From: Paraburkholderia sp. UYCP14C
GTDB taxonomy: Bacteria > Pseudomonadota > Gammaproteobacteria > Burkholderiales > Burkholderiaceae
Assembly (NCBI RefSeq): GCF_004197395.1
Contig: NZ_SELS01000042.1
Location: 1 to 64,000 of the forward strand
Reading direction: 5' to 3'
Length of the DNA: 64,000 nucleotides
Shown here: positions 18,019 to 27,366 of the stretch, in pieces
How positions within the stretch are numbered: position 1 is the stretch's first letter
Layout of the letters: each line of letters starts with the position of its first letter
Notes under the pieces: model-generated
The model's database searches: none
What the model was told of the DNA's origin: nothing
What the model saw: only the letters and a program-made list of their open reading frames with translations
Program-made: the position numbers and the translations under genes

Positions 18019-19344
18019 CTAGTCTGAGGCTTGATTCAGATATGGCATCAACACGAACATCTGCGGCTTGTCGACCCCATTGGTTGGTTCAATCGAATAT
18101 GGATAGTTGCCCCATAGCGGACCACCTGCCCAATATGCAAATCCTGTCCACACATGGGCGTTCCCGTGCAGGAATGCCAACACATTGCCAAGAGCCTGGT
18201 TGCAGGTATCATTTGCACCCGTGCCGATTTCTCCGAGGAACCCATGGTAACCGTTACTTTCCAACCACGTGGTGAAGTCTTGCAGACGCTCTACGCCGAT
18301 GCTGGCGCTCACACAATCTGGCGAACTTCCCGCGCTGTTGCTGTCGAGATATTGATGCACCTCGAACACGAAGTTGTTCCCCGGATCCCTAACGTCCTTC
18401 ATCACCGTTGCATTGGGAGTGCCGTACCAGTTCTGAGTCCAACTATGCGCCCCCGTCCACGCATTACCGGGTACGAACACCATATTGCTCGCGCCGGCAG
18501 CGCGTATCGCGGCCAACGCGGCGTTGGCCGCTGATAGCCATTGCTCGGTCGGCATGGAATTCGGCTCGTTCATCAGCCCGAACACAACTCGCTTATTGTC
18601 CTTGAATTGGGATGCGAGGCGCGACCAGAAATCGGCGTAGGCGCTATCAGGTACGGCGCTCGAGCCAATCACATTGCCGCGATAGCGTGCATAGTTGTGT
18701 GGATCTAACACTACGGTCTCGCCGGACGCCGTCACGGGTTTGACGAAGGCGACAAGGCGTGACAGCTCTGTGACATCAAACGGCCCATTGAGGGTCGGCT
18801 GCAGCCGCTCCCAGAGAAAAGGCAGACGCACAATGTTCATACCTTTGTTCTGGTAGTACGCCACACTGTCGGCAGTCGGATACCTATAGTCACTGCCGTA
18901 GTTGCCCGGTAGGCTGCCAGGCGCGAATTCGGCGCCGGCCAAACTGACGCCGCGCCAGAGCAGACCGCGAGTGCTCTGAAGCCGTTGGCAAACCTTCGGC
19001 GCACCGGAGAGCGGATTCTTCCCAAAGAAGCCAGAGTCACATCGCCCTGGATCATTTACGGTTTTCTCGACCCAGACGGCGCCTGCACCAAAACGCACGT
19101 TCTGCGCGGTGTCTACAGTGAGCGCGTCGCCCTCGTCAGCGACCGTCAGCCAGATAGGCGATCTTGATGAGAAAGGTTTCGCCGTCGCGTTATTGACGCT
19201 GTCGGTGCGAGACTGGCTTTGCGGGGGGGGTTGCTCCCCGTTGTCGCCACCACACGCGCCGAGCAGGACAGTGATGAGAGCTGTCCCCAAAAAGTTGCGC
19301 CAACGCCCAGATTCGATGAGCCAGTTTCCGGGTTCCAATTCCAT
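18019..19344 (-). CDS. GH5 endoglucanase (cellulase), secreted lipoprotein
   Basis: 441 aa. The N-terminus has a lipoprotein signal with lipobox LLGAC (Cys31). The GH5 fold follows: RGVSLAGAEF at strand 1, DPHNYARY, the acid/base glutamate in GLMNEPN near residue 258, EVHQYLD, and the nucleophile glutamate in GFLGEIGTG near 370. The C-terminus resembles the Egl endoglucanase of Ralstonia solanacearum, which cleaves beta-1,4-glucan in plant cell walls. It is followed by the GH28 gene in the same direction upstream, but an IS5-family element now separates them and sits 23 bases before the start codon, so the native promoter has probably been displaced. Confidence 0.88.
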   Translation of the reverse strand: MELEPGNWLIESGRWRNFLGTALITVLLGACGGDNGEQPPPQSQSRTDSVNNATAKPFSSRSPIWLTVADEGDALTVDTAQNVRFGAGAVWVEKTVNDPGRCDSGFFGKNPLSGAPKVCQRLQSTRGLLWRGVSLAGAEFAPGSLPGNYGSDYRYPTADSVAYYQNKGMNIVRLPFLWERLQPTLNGPFDVTELSRLVAFVKPVTASGETVVLDPHNYARYRGNVIGSSAVPDSAYADFWSRLASQFKDNKRVVFGLMNEPNSMPTEQWLSAANAALAAIRAAGASNMVFVPGNAWTGAHSWTQNWYGTPNATVMKDVRDPGNNFVFEVHQYLDSNSAGSSPDCVSASIGVERLQDFTTWLESNGYHGFLGEIGTGANDTCNQALGNVLAFLHGNAHVWTGFAYWAGGPLWGNYPYSIEPTNGVDKPQMFVLMPYLNQASD

Positions 19345-19367
19345 GATGCAATGAACTCCACGACTAG

Positions 19368-20188
19368 GGTCTGTTTACATTCGATGAAATGTGTTTACAT
19401 CTTGTCTTTTGCGCGAGCAGGCCAAGATGATTCGAACGTTGTTGAGCGATCAAGTATGGGCACGAATCGAATCCGTCTTGCGGGCAAGGAGGCGCGATCC
19501 AGGGCGAACGGCGACCGACAATCGTTGGTTTGTCGAAGCTGTCCTCTGGATCGGCCGGACCGGCTGCCCATGGCGCGATTTGCCGAAGGCGTTCGGCCGA
19601 TGGCACACGGTGTACATGCGTTTCTCCAGGTTGCGTCGCAAGGGTGTGTGGGAACGCGTGATCCAGGCCGTGGCCGACCAAACCGAGATCAAGCATGTGT
19701 TGATCGATTCGACCATCATGCGCGCACACCAGCATTCGTCCGGAGCTCAAAAAAACGGACTGCAAGCGCTCGGTCGCTCGCGAGGTGGACTGACCACCAA
19801 GTTGCACCTGGCCGTCGATGATGCCGGACGTCCCCTGCGGTTGATTGCCACCGAGGGACAAGTTTCCGAAATTTGGTGCGCGAATGAACTGGTTGAGCAC
19901 TTGCGCGCCGGCGCGGTCATCGCTGACAAGGGCTATGACTCGAACGCCTTTGTGGAGAGTATCCGCACTACGCTTGCAACGGCCGTAATCCCGCCGCGTT
20001 CGAACCGGAAAACCAAACGTGGCTATAGCCGCGTGCTGTATCGGACCGGAACATCGTCGAACCCTTTTTCAGTCGTATCAAACATTTTCGTCGTGTCGCC
20101 ACTCGCTATGACAAGCTCGCAGGGAACTATCTCGCTTTCGCGTCGCTTGCCTGTGCCTTTGGACCGCTCGTGAGAATGTGAACAGAAC
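19368..20188 (+). mobile_element. IS5-family (IS427-group-like) insertion sequence
   Basis: About 821 bp. The ends GGTCTGTTTACATTC and, inverted, GTTCTGTTCACATTC form terminal repeats. CTAG is present on both sides (19364-19367 and 20189-20192), fitting the short TA-centred duplications of IS427-like elements. It is inserted between the GH5 and GH28 genes. Confidence 0.8.
19427..20181 (+). pseudogene. IS5-family transposase with a frameshift near the C-terminus
   Basis: The frame from MIRTLLSDQVWARIESVLRA carries the DDE aspartates (VLIDSTIMRAHQ, VIADKGYDS). At about 20040 the reading frame shifts: the expected tail NIVEPFFSRIKHFRRVATRY, containing the catalytic glutamate, lies one frame away and ends at 20181. 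In the original frame the tail is nonsense to 20173. IS427-group elements can use programmed frameshifting, but not usually so late, so a mutation is more likely. Confidence 0.75.
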
Positions 20189-20193
20189 CTAGA

Positions 20194-20311
20194 GAATGAA
20201 AGGGACTTCCCCTCTCGCTGGTGTCGCTGAACGTTCGCAACTTCATCTTGGCACATTGATGCCGACTCGCGGCTTCCGCCGCAGCCTCGGGACGGGGAAG
20301 TCCCTTCATTC
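20194..20311. repeat. Inverted repeat between IS element and polygalacturonase gene
   Basis: GAATGAAAGGGACTTCCCC (20194-20212) is mirrored by GGGGAAGTCCCTTCATTC (20294-20311), with one extra A in the left arm. The 81-base interior contains TTGGCACATTGATGCCG, also found at 565-581. It may be the remnant of a small mobile element lying downstream of the GH28 gene; no frame is present. Confidence 0.6.
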
Positions 20312-20366
20312 GCTAAGCCTGTGCCTCGGAATGTAGTAATGCATAAACGAATAAACAAGGACCAAA

Positions 20367-21974
20367 TCAGATAGGTGAAGCCTGAACCACGGCATTGAGG
20401 GGAATGAAAGCGCCGCTGCAATCGACCGGCGCAGCTTGACCGGGTGATCCGGACACCTGAACATCCTTGGACGTTGAGGTCACAATCTTGTCAGAAAAGC
20501 TCACTGGGCCGGGACCGAGCGCATAGTGCGTTGCAAAACTTTCCGCGAGAGCTGGCTGATTATCATCGAACACCACGTTGTCCAGGCTGATCACGAGCGG
20601 ATTCTTCTGCTTCCGGTTTTCATACCCCGAGAACGTCAGCCGTCCGCCCCCATACTTCTTGCTGCCGAGATAGTGAAATCGGTGGACGGCAATCTGAAGG
20701 AAGTTCGGGTACTGTGTGCCTGAGGATGAGCTGTAATATGGGTCGAACACTAGTGGCTCCGCGACGTTGCGCATGCACACATCGCTGTACGATACATCGC
20801 TCACATTGCCACCTCGCGACGAACTAGACTTGATCCGCAAGCCGTTTCCGTTTGGACTGTCTCCTCCATCCACCGTTAGATCAATGACCGCGACGTTGCT
20901 GATTCCCGCATTCGTCTCGCTGCCAATCGACATGCCGTGTCCATAGTAGAAGTGGTTATGCGCGAACATCAGGTTCTTGCTGCCAGGTGATGCACTAGCC
21001 TTGATGGCGACGTGGTCGTCACCTGTGCTGATATACGAATAAGCCAGCAACACGTTGCGTGACTGAGCGGGATCGAAACCGTCAGTGTTCCTCACGGTGT
21101 CCGGCGTGAAACATGTAGCGGGTGTGTTCTTGTCAGGTGTGGTGCCAGAGGGACAAGCATACCCGCTGACGCTGTACGCGAGGCTTGGTGCTAGGATCTT
21201 TATATTCCATGCGACTACTCCCGCAACGCCATCGGTGACAACATGGAAATTGGGCGAGTTCTGCACGGTGATGCGATAGAGTGTGAAAGCGGAGCCTCCC
21301 GTCACCTGGACAAGCCGGGGATTTTGCTGGTGTAGTCCGGATATCTTATTTTGATAGGCGATGTCCCACCAGGTGCGCCCGCCCGTATTGGTGCCGCTGG
21401 TGAGCAAGCTACCACCACGACCGTCAATCGTCCCGTCACCCAGAATCGCGCTGCCCGTGGTTGTCTGTGCAAGTATGAGCGGATTGCAAGATTTTTTATT
21501 AGATGTAGTCGCAGTACCGCACGTTCCCGCACCATTATCGAAGTCTGCGGGATTGCGAGAGGCGAATAGCGTCACGCCTCGGTCGATCCACAACGATACT
21601 CCGGATTTTAGCCTGAGCGGACCGCTGAGAAAGCCGGTATCTCCTGATGCACCGATGACAAGCTTAACCGCTTGGCCTGCCGGGCAGGCGTTGATTGCGT
21701 CTTGGATGCGCGCGGTGTCCGGATTGGACGAAGATGCATTCGCGTCCCACATATCGATGGAGCCGTTGACCGGCGCAAGCGATGCTTCGAGCCGCTTGCA
21801 GACGGTTGCAGGTAGTGACGGTTCGTTGACTGTGCCCCATTGTGTCTTTATGGGCGGTAACTTGTCCGCTGACGTTGATGCCAACGCGGGCGCAATCACG
21901 AGAAGTGACCATATTGCGATGCGCGCGAGCCTTTTGCCGGCGAGTCCACGCAAGACGATCCCGGATGTTGGCAT
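20367..21974 (-). CDS. GH28 polygalacturonase (pectinase), secreted
   Basis: 535 aa with an N-terminal Sec signal (basic start, hydrophobic IAIWSLLVIAPALA, cleavage near residue 33). The parallel beta-helix family signatures appear in order: NTDGFDP near residue 296, STGDDHVAIK near 318, GHGMSIGS near 345 and LRIKSS near 378, giving the three catalytic aspartates and the conserved histidine. The enzyme hydrolyses polygalacturonic acid in plant pectin, and similar enzymes occur in Ralstonia and Burkholderia plant pathogens. It shares orientation with the GH5 gene. A fragment of an IS6 transposase lies directly upstream. Confidence 0.9.
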   Translation of the reverse strand: MPTSGIVLRGLAGKRLARIAIWSLLVIAPALASTSADKLPPIKTQWGTVNEPSLPATVCKRLEASLAPVNGSIDMWDANASSSNPDTARIQDAINACPAGQAVKLVIGASGDTGFLSGPLRLKSGVSLWIDRGVTLFASRNPADFDNGAGTCGTATTSNKKSCNPLILAQTTTGSAILGDGTIDGRGGSLLTSGTNTGGRTWWDIAYQNKISGLHQQNPRLVQVTGGSAFTLYRITVQNSPNFHVVTDGVAGVVAWNIKILAPSLAYSVSGYACPSGTTPDKNTPATCFTPDTVRNTDGFDPAQSRNVLLAYSYISTGDDHVAIKASASPGSKNLMFAHNHFYYGHGMSIGSETNAGISNVAVIDLTVDGGDSPNGNGLRIKSSSSRGGNVSDVSYSDVCMRNVAEPLVFDPYYSSSSGTQYPNFLQIAVHRFHYLGSKKYGGGRLTFSGYENRKQKNPLVISLDNVVFDDNQPALAESFATHYALGPGPVSFSDKIVTSTSKDVQVSGSPGQAAPVDCSGAFIPLNAVVQASPI

Positions 21975-21997
21975 TGTGTTCTCCTTAGGGTCCTGTT

Positions 21998-22104
21998 TCA
22001 GCGCTTCTGTAACAGGATGTACAGTTCAGTCCCGTGCTCATCGACTACACGCCATAGCAGGTAAGGTTTACCGCTCAGCTTCTGCATCAGCTCATCCCGA
22101 TGCT
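21998..22104 (-). pseudogene. IS6-family transposase fragment
   Basis: The minus-strand frame reads DELMQKLSGKPYLLWRVVDE then HGTELYILLQKR and stops at 21998-22000. This is the segment around the second DDE aspartate of IS6-type transposases (DEHGTELDILLQKRRD in complete copies). Only about 35 residues remain. Confidence 0.65.
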
Positions 22105-22442
22105 AGGTCGAGCCCGGCGCGCCGCGTCTTTCCCGTGAGGTATGCAACCCTGTTTATTCTCTTCACTTCAATCGGCCCCTGTTGGTTGGCCAGGAGCATA
22201 TGCAATAGCTGAGCCAACGTCACGATATGCGCATTGATCACCAAGGCACTTCGAGAGCAGCCGGATCGGACGCTTATGCAAAACGGTTTCTGGGACACTG
22301 GAGGGGCGGGATCAATTGTCTGGATGGTCGTCCTGTTTGTCCAACTCCCGACGACATAAGTCGACATTGTCGCGTTAAAGCGTTCTCTGAAGTTGCAGTT
22401 GGCCTGTTGCAGAAAACTGCAGAACACAACTCCGACGAGCAT
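22092..22442 (-). CDS. Uncertain ORF (116 aa)
   Basis: The C-terminal half (VTLAQLLHMLLANQQGPIEV onward to TGKTRRAGLDLA) looks protein-like, while the N-terminal half does not. No family is recognised and no good ribosome-binding site is seen. It lies in DNA full of IS fragments, so it may itself be a remnant. Confidence 0.2.
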   Translation of the reverse strand: MLVGVVFCSFLQQANCNFRERFNATMSTYVVGSWTNRTTIQTIDPAPPVSQKPFCISVRSGCSRSALVINAHIVTLAQLLHMLLANQQGPIEVKRINRVAYLTGKTRRAGLDLASG

Positions 22443-22617
22443 TCCTGTCGGATCACCATCACGTCGCTTCTTAGCCTCGCCCGGAGTTTGCGTGTCCTAG
22501 CCCGCAGGCGTCGGCCGAGGACAGCTTGCTCGGCGGGGAGGCATCATGGACACAAGTCACGTTTCTGGAGTAAATGCAGGTTGCGCTTCAACACGGATTC
22601 ACGACGAAGTCGGCCGT

Positions 22618-22797
22618 TCATACGGTCAGCGCCGCAGGGCGGAGGACGTGGGGTTGCAGGCCGTTCTCGATCTGATCCGGGCACGAACAGAAGTGGTCAA
22701 GCAGTCGCAGCGCATTGGCCCGCTCGGCAAAGCCATCTGCATGGCTTACCACGGCACCGACCACCAGCCCTGAGCGATTCTCGATCAGGATATGCCC
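22618..22797 (-). pseudogene. IS5-type transposase fragment
   Basis: The minus-strand frame reads HILIENRSGLVVGAVVSHAD then GFAERANALRLLDHF. This matches the stretch after the first catalytic aspartate in one IS5 subgroup, where ENRNGLVV-SHADG-AER is typical. Both ends are missing. Confidence 0.6.
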
Positions 22798-22886
22798 GGG
22801 TAGGCGTAAGGATTCGTGCGGAAATGCGTATCATCGCCCGGCAAGCCTTGCCAGGCGAGGAACTGACGGCACTCTTCGCATCCCAC

Positions 22887-23303
22887 TCAATGGCGGATGA
22901 CGTTGGCCGGTGCGGCGCCGATCACGGATGCGATGCCTTCGCCGTCGATCGTGTTCAATGCCTCCGCGAGTGCAGCACTGTCGGTAGCAAACGCATCATC
23001 CCATACGGTTGAATTGCCGAACTCGTCGACAATTTCGAGCAGCCAGCCGCCTTCGCCATCGTCGTAGATTTCGATCTCGACGGCCGTGCCGTCACGTGCC
23101 AGGCGCTGGCTCAGCGGCGAGTGAACCGGACCCTCTTCGATGCCGCTGGGAAGGTGTTCGGCGTGCGACCAATCGAAGTGCTCGCCGGATTGTGGCGAGT
23201 CGCTGGTTGCCTCCACTGCGCCGTGGCAGCGTTTGTATTTCTTGCCCGAGCCGCATGGACACGGGTCGTTACGTCCAATCTTCGGTGTAGGGGTAGTGAC
23301 CAC
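22887..23303 (-). CDS. SEC-C zinc-motif protein
   Basis: 138 aa from a GTG at 23303. The SEC-C motif ([19 protein letters not shown], residues 10-28) is a zinc-binding module shared with SecA and YecA. The rest is acidic ([20 protein letters not shown]) with no known catalytic signature. The first codons lie inside the left terminal repeat of the downstream Tn3-family transposon, so the original start and promoter may have been replaced by transposon sequence. Function unknown. Confidence 0.7.
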   Translation of the reverse strand: MVTTPTPKIGRNDPCPCGSGKKYKRCHGAVEATSDSPQSGEHFDWSHAEHLPSGIEEGPVHSPLSQRLARDGTAVEIEIYDDGEGGWLLEIVDEFGNSTVWDDAFATDSAALAEALNTIDGEGIASVIGAAPANVIRH

Positions 23304-23326
23304 ATAGCTGCCAAAAGTGCCATTTG
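23290..23326 (+). repeat. Left terminal inverted repeat, second Tn3-family transposon
   Basis: Identical over 37 bp to the reverse complement of the right end. It contains the start of the SEC-C gene on the other strand. Confidence 0.9.
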
Positions 23327-23402
23327 AGTCGTCCCTGTCGCTGGCGGAAATGAGTCGACCTGTCTATCATATGCTTCTTTAATTAAATAGAGAGACAGTC
23401 CG

Positions 23403-26372
23403 GTGAAGCGACAATGGGATGAGACCGAACTCGATGCGCACTGGACGCTGACCGCAGAGGAGCAGGCACTGCTGCCCGGGCGAACTGGCCACGGCCGGTT
23501 CGCGTTTGCCATACTGCTCAAATATTTTCAGTACGAGGGCCGGTTTCCTGACTCGCGCCGTGAGGTGCCAGCCGAGGTTGTGCGTCACCTGGCCGAACAG
23601 TTAGCGATTCCCATCAAGACGCTCGACAGCTTCGACTGGCAAGGACGAACCGCAAAGCGTCAGCGTACCGGGATCCTGTCGTGGCTCGGCATCCGGCGGA
23701 TGACGGTCGCCGACTGGGACGCCCTGGCGTTGTGGTTGCGTGCCGAGTTGCTGCCCGGAGCTCATTCCCTTGAGCAGTTGACGGAACGAACGGACGACTG
23801 GTTACGAAGTCAGGGTCTCGAATCGCCCGGCACACATCGACTGGACAGGTTGTTACGCGCCGAGGCACATGCGTACGAATCCAGGCTGTTGACGGATATT
23901 GCCGATCGCATTTCCGATACGTCACGCACTGCACTGGATCGCCTGCTGGGTGCCGCAGATGATGGTGTCGACGAACCGGAGAGTAGCGATACGTCGGCGC
24001 CGGAGCGGGAGATCAGCTTTTCGCATTTGCGCCGCGATGCGGGGCGCAACAGTCTCGAAACCCTGTTGCAGGAACTGGCGAAACTGAAGGCAATCCGCGA
24101 ACTTGTGCTGCCGACAGTCACGCTGGCAACTGTGCCCCCGAAATGGCTGCAGAAATTCCGTCAGCGAGCAAGCGTTGAATCGATCTGGGATTTGCGGCGA
24201 CATCCCACACACATCCGCTATGGCCTGGCGGCCTCGTTCTGCTTTCAGCGGCAGCACGAAATCGTTGATGGCCTCATTGATCTGCTGATGCAGATCATCC
24301 ACAAGATCGACAACAAGGCCGAGAAGAAGGTCGAAGAGCAACTGCTGGAGGACTTTCGTCGTGTGCGCGGCAAGACCGGCGTGCTGTTTCGTCTGGCGGA
24401 GGCCGCCGTTGATCATCCTGACGACTCCGTCAAACAGGCACTCTATCCGGTCGTCGGGCTAGAGACGCTCAAGGATCTCGTCAAGGAGTTCAAGGCGACG
24501 GGGCCGGCTTTTCGGCGCGTCGTTCATACCGTTCTGCGGGCTTCGTATAGCAACCACTATCGCCGCATGTTGCCTCACCTGCTCGATGCGCTGGAATTTC
24601 GTAGCAACAACGAAGCGCATCGGCCGGTAATCGACGCACTGAACCTTCTGCGCCAGCACCGCGATAGTCGCCAGCAGCATTTCGCCATCGACGAAGTGCC
24701 GGTCAAAGGCGTTATCCGCGACAAATGGCGTGAGATCGTGATCGACGAAGACAAGGGCGGCAAGGAGCGCATCAACCGGATCAACTACGAAATCTGCGTA
24801 CTGCAGTCGCTGCGTGAGCGCCTGCAGTGCAAGGAAATCTGGGTGGTCGGTGCCGAACGCTACCGCAATCCTGATGATGATCTGCCGGCGGATTTCGGCG
24901 AACGACGCGAGGCTTACTACGAAGCGCTTGGGCACCCTGCGGATGTCGAACTGTTCATGGCCGGTATCCGGCAGACGATGATCGATGCACTGACTACGCT
25001 GAATCAGGGACTGCCAAAAAATTCGCGTGTCACCCTGCGCCCGAGCGGCAAGAACCGCATCTGTCTCACGCCGCTCGACGCACAACCCGATCCACCGAAC
25101 CTGCAACGTGTGAAAACGGAGATATTCAAACGCTGGTCATCAACCGGCCTGCTCGATGTGTTCAAGGAAGCAGATCTGCGCATCGGATTCAGCGATGCGT
25201 TTCATAGCGCAGGGACGCGCGAAGTCGTGGATCGCGCGACGCTGCAGCGCCGACTGCTGCTCTGCCTATATGGTTTGGGCACCAACACCGGACTGAAGCG
25301 CGTGCTAACCGACGAACACGCAACCACCTACAAGGAACTCCGCTACGTTCGCGAGCGTTTTGTCCGCAAGGACGCGCTGCGCGATGCCATTGCTCGCGTC
25401 GTGAATGCCACATTCGCTGTGCGGCAAACCGCCATCTGGGGAAACGGCAGTACCACCTGCGCGTCCGACTCCAAGAAATTCGGAGCGTGGGACCAGAACC
25501 TCATGACCGAGTGGCATATCCGCTACGGCGGTCGCGGCGTCATGATCTACTGGCACGTCGAACACAAATCAGTCTGCATCTACTCGCAGCTCAAGCGCTG
25601 TTCGTCGTCCGAGGTCGCGTCCATGATCGAAGGCGTGCTGCGGCATGAGAGCGACATGGAGATACAGAATCACTATACCGACAGCCATGGCCAGAGCGAG
25701 GTTGGTTTCGCGTTTTGCCATCTGCTCGGCTTCGAGTTGCTTCCACGCCTCAAGGCGATCGCCTCGCAAAAGCTGTATCTCCCGACTGCGGGCAGCGGTA
25801 TTGACTACGCGAATCTTGAGCCGGTACTGACGCGCCCGATCAACTGGATACTGATCCGGCAGCAATACGACGAGATGATCAAATACGCGACGGCGCTGCA
25901 TCTCGGCACTGCCGAAGCAGAAGCCATCCTGCGTCGCTTCCAGCGCAGCAACCGGCAGCATCCAACCTATCAGGCGCTTGCCGAGCTCGGCAAGGCAATC
26001 AAAACGATTTTCCTGTGCCGCTATCTGGATTCGGAAGCGTTGCGCCGAGAAATTCATGAAGGGCTCAATGTCGTAGAAAACTGGAACAGTGCGAACAGCT
26101 TCATCTTCTTCGGCAAGGGCGGAGAGGTCGCGACGAACCAGCTGGAAGACCAGGAACTGTCCGTGCTGGCCCTTCACCTGCTGCAGATCTGTCTGGTCTA
26201 CGTCAACACGCTGATGATCCAGCGTGTACTGTCAGAGCCACGTTGGTGGCGAATGATGCAGGCCGCCGACTTCCGCGCACTATCGCCGTTGATCTACGCC
26301 CACATCAATCCATACGGTCGGTTCGATCTGGACATGGGAAAGCGGCTGCCGCTCGAGGCGTTAGCGGCCTGA
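23403..26372 (+). CDS. tnpA: Tn3-family transposase TnpA
   Basis: 989 aa, full length. DDE residues: aspartate in [14 protein letters not shown] near residue 688, aspartate in [13 protein letters not shown] near 758, and glutamate in [14 protein letters not shown] near 892. The N-terminal DUF4158 region starts [20 protein letters not shown]. It belongs to a different Tn3 subgroup from the transposase at 7405. It starts 76 bases inside the left repeat and appears intact. Confidence 0.95.
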   Translation: MKRQWDETELDAHWTLTAEEQALLPGRTGHGRFAFAILLKYFQYEGRFPDSRREVPAEVVRHLAEQLAIPIKTLDSFDWQGRTAKRQRTGILSWLGIRRMTVADWDALALWLRAELLPGAHSLEQLTERTDDWLRSQGLESPGTHRLDRLLRAEAHAYESRLLTDIADRISDTSRTALDRLLGAADDGVDEPESSDTSAPEREISFSHLRRDAGRNSLETLLQELAKLKAIRELVLPTVTLATVPPKWLQKFRQRASVESIWDLRRHPTHIRYGLAASFCFQRQHEIVDGLIDLLMQIIHKIDNKAEKKVEEQLLEDFRRVRGKTGVLFRLAEAAVDHPDDSVKQALYPVVGLETLKDLVKEFKATGPAFRRVVHTVLRASYSNHYRRMLPHLLDALEFRSNNEAHRPVIDALNLLRQHRDSRQQHFAIDEVPVKGVIRDKWREIVIDEDKGGKERINRINYEICVLQSLRERLQCKEIWVVGAERYRNPDDDLPADFGERREAYYEALGHPADVELFMAGIRQTMIDALTTLNQGLPKNSRVTLRPSGKNRICLTPLDAQPDPPNLQRVKTEIFKRWSSTGLLDVFKEADLRIGFSDAFHSAGTREVVDRATLQRRLLLCLYGLGTNTGLKRVLTDEHATTYKELRYVRERFVRKDALRDAIARVVNATFAVRQTAIWGNGSTTCASDSKKFGAWDQNLMTEWHIRYGGRGVMIYWHVEHKSVCIYSQLKRCSSSEVASMIEGVLRHESDMEIQNHYTDSHGQSEVGFAFCHLLGFELLPRLKAIASQKLYLPTAGSGIDYANLEPVLTRPINWILIRQQYDEMIKYATALHLGTAEAEAILRRFQRSNRQHPTYQALAELGKAIKTIFLCRYLDSEALRREIHEGLNVVENWNSANSFIFFGKGGEVATNQLEDQELSVLALHLLQICLVYVNTLMIQRVLSEPRWWRMMQAADFRALSPLIYAHINPYGRFDLDMGKRLPLEALAA

Positions 26373-26507
26373 GCGAAAGCGCCCTACTATCAATAGGGCT
26401 TGCCCTAATGATCGATTGGAACACCCATCAAGAAGCCTATCAATGAAGTCAATTTTTGTTTTTGATCGACATGCCGTCGCAACCTCTCAGATTCCTGTGA
26501 TCGGAAC
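26373..26507. promoter_or_regulatory. Intergenic region, candidate res site
   Basis: 135 bases between tnpA and tnpR, locally AT-rich, with short imperfect repeats around TATCAATAGGGCTTGCCCTAATGAT. In transposons with this gene order the resolution site usually lies beside tnpR. Placement is by position only. Confidence 0.35.
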
Positions 26508-27074
26508 ATGATTGTCGGCTACGCACGTACTTCCACCGTCGATCAGCGGGCCGGGTTCGACGCCCAGCTCAAGGAGTTGCGCGCGGTTGGTTGCGAAAAG
26601 CTTTTCCAGGAACAGGTTTCATCGGTTGGCGAGCGTATCCAGCTCGCCGCAGCGCTCGAATACGTGCGCGAAGGTGATGTGCTGGTTGTCACGAAGCTGG
26701 ACCGGCTGGCCCGATCGGTCACCGACCTGATGATGACGGTGCAGACCCTCGATCGCAAGAACGTCGGATTGCGCGTGCTCAACCTGGGAATGGACACGCA
26801 TACACCAACCGGCAAGCTGATGCTGACGGTCCTCGGCGGTGTCGCACAATTCGAGCGGGAAATGATGCTTGAACGCCAGCGCGAGGGTGTCGCCAAGGCC
26901 AAGGCAGCCGGCAGATACAAGGGGCGCAAACCCATTGCACCGGAGCTCCGGGATGCGGTGCTGCAACTGGCCGCAAGCGGAACGACGAAAGTCAGCATTG
27001 CCCGCCAGCTCAACCTCGGCGAGGCCACAATTTATCGGATTCTGGCTGCGGCGAAGGCCGCGGCCTCCGAATGA
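26508..27074 (+). CDS. tnpR: Serine resolvase TnpR
   Basis: 188 aa, the usual resolvase length. The catalytic serine is Ser9 in GYARTSTVDQ; the conserved arginine region is VTKLDRLARSV; the E-helix region ends EREMMLERQREGV; and a C-terminal helix-turn-helix is seen (KVSIARQLNLGEATIYRIL). It resolves the cointegrates formed by the neighbouring TnpA. Confidence 0.92.
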   Translation: MIVGYARTSTVDQRAGFDAQLKELRAVGCEKLFQEQVSSVGERIQLAAALEYVREGDVLVVTKLDRLARSVTDLMMTVQTLDRKNVGLRVLNLGMDTHTPTGKLMLTVLGGVAQFEREMMLERQREGVAKAKAAGRYKGRKPIAPELRDAVLQLAASGTTKVSIARQLNLGEATIYRILAAAKAAASE

Positions 27075-27139
27075 ACATGGCGTTGGCGACCACTCGCATC
27101 TGCAAATGGCACTTTTGGCAGCTATGTGGTCACTACCCC

Positions 27140-27291
27140 ATATAGTCAGCTTTACCGACAAGGCGCTGCACACCCGCACCGGCACGATCGTACGGCTCAA
27201 CCAGAAGACGGCGGCCATCACTTGCGCCGAAACCGAAGGACACTGGCGAGTCTCCTACACCTTGCTACGGCGGAGCAAGGCAACGGAATGA
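27140..27291 (+). pseudogene. 3' end of a gene truncated by the transposon
   Basis: The frame emerges from the right terminal repeat and reads HIVSFTDKALHTRTGTIVRL then NQKTAAITCAETEGHWRVSY and LLRRSKATE before stopping. The pattern (T-G-T-V-x-R-L-N-Q-K-T then WRVS) resembles the short C-terminal domain of conserved plasmid proteins. The N-terminal part is not on the other side of the transposon. Confidence 0.55.
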
Positions 27292-27366
27292 TGAGACCGC
27301 CACCAGATTTCGCTTCGGCGGGCTGCATCTATTTCCCCAGGGATTAAGCATGGCTAACCCACTGAA

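Larger units (their letters stand above)
23290..27139 (+). mobile_element. Tn3-family transposon (tnpA-tnpR)
   Basis: 3.85 kb bounded by 37-bp perfect inverted repeats beginning GGGGTAGTGACCACATAG (23290-23326 and 27103-27139). It contains a transposase and a serine resolvase in the same direction and no other cargo. The flanking pentamers differ (GTGTA and ATATA), and the flanking genes are unrelated, so the site has probably been rearranged since insertion. Confidence 0.9.
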
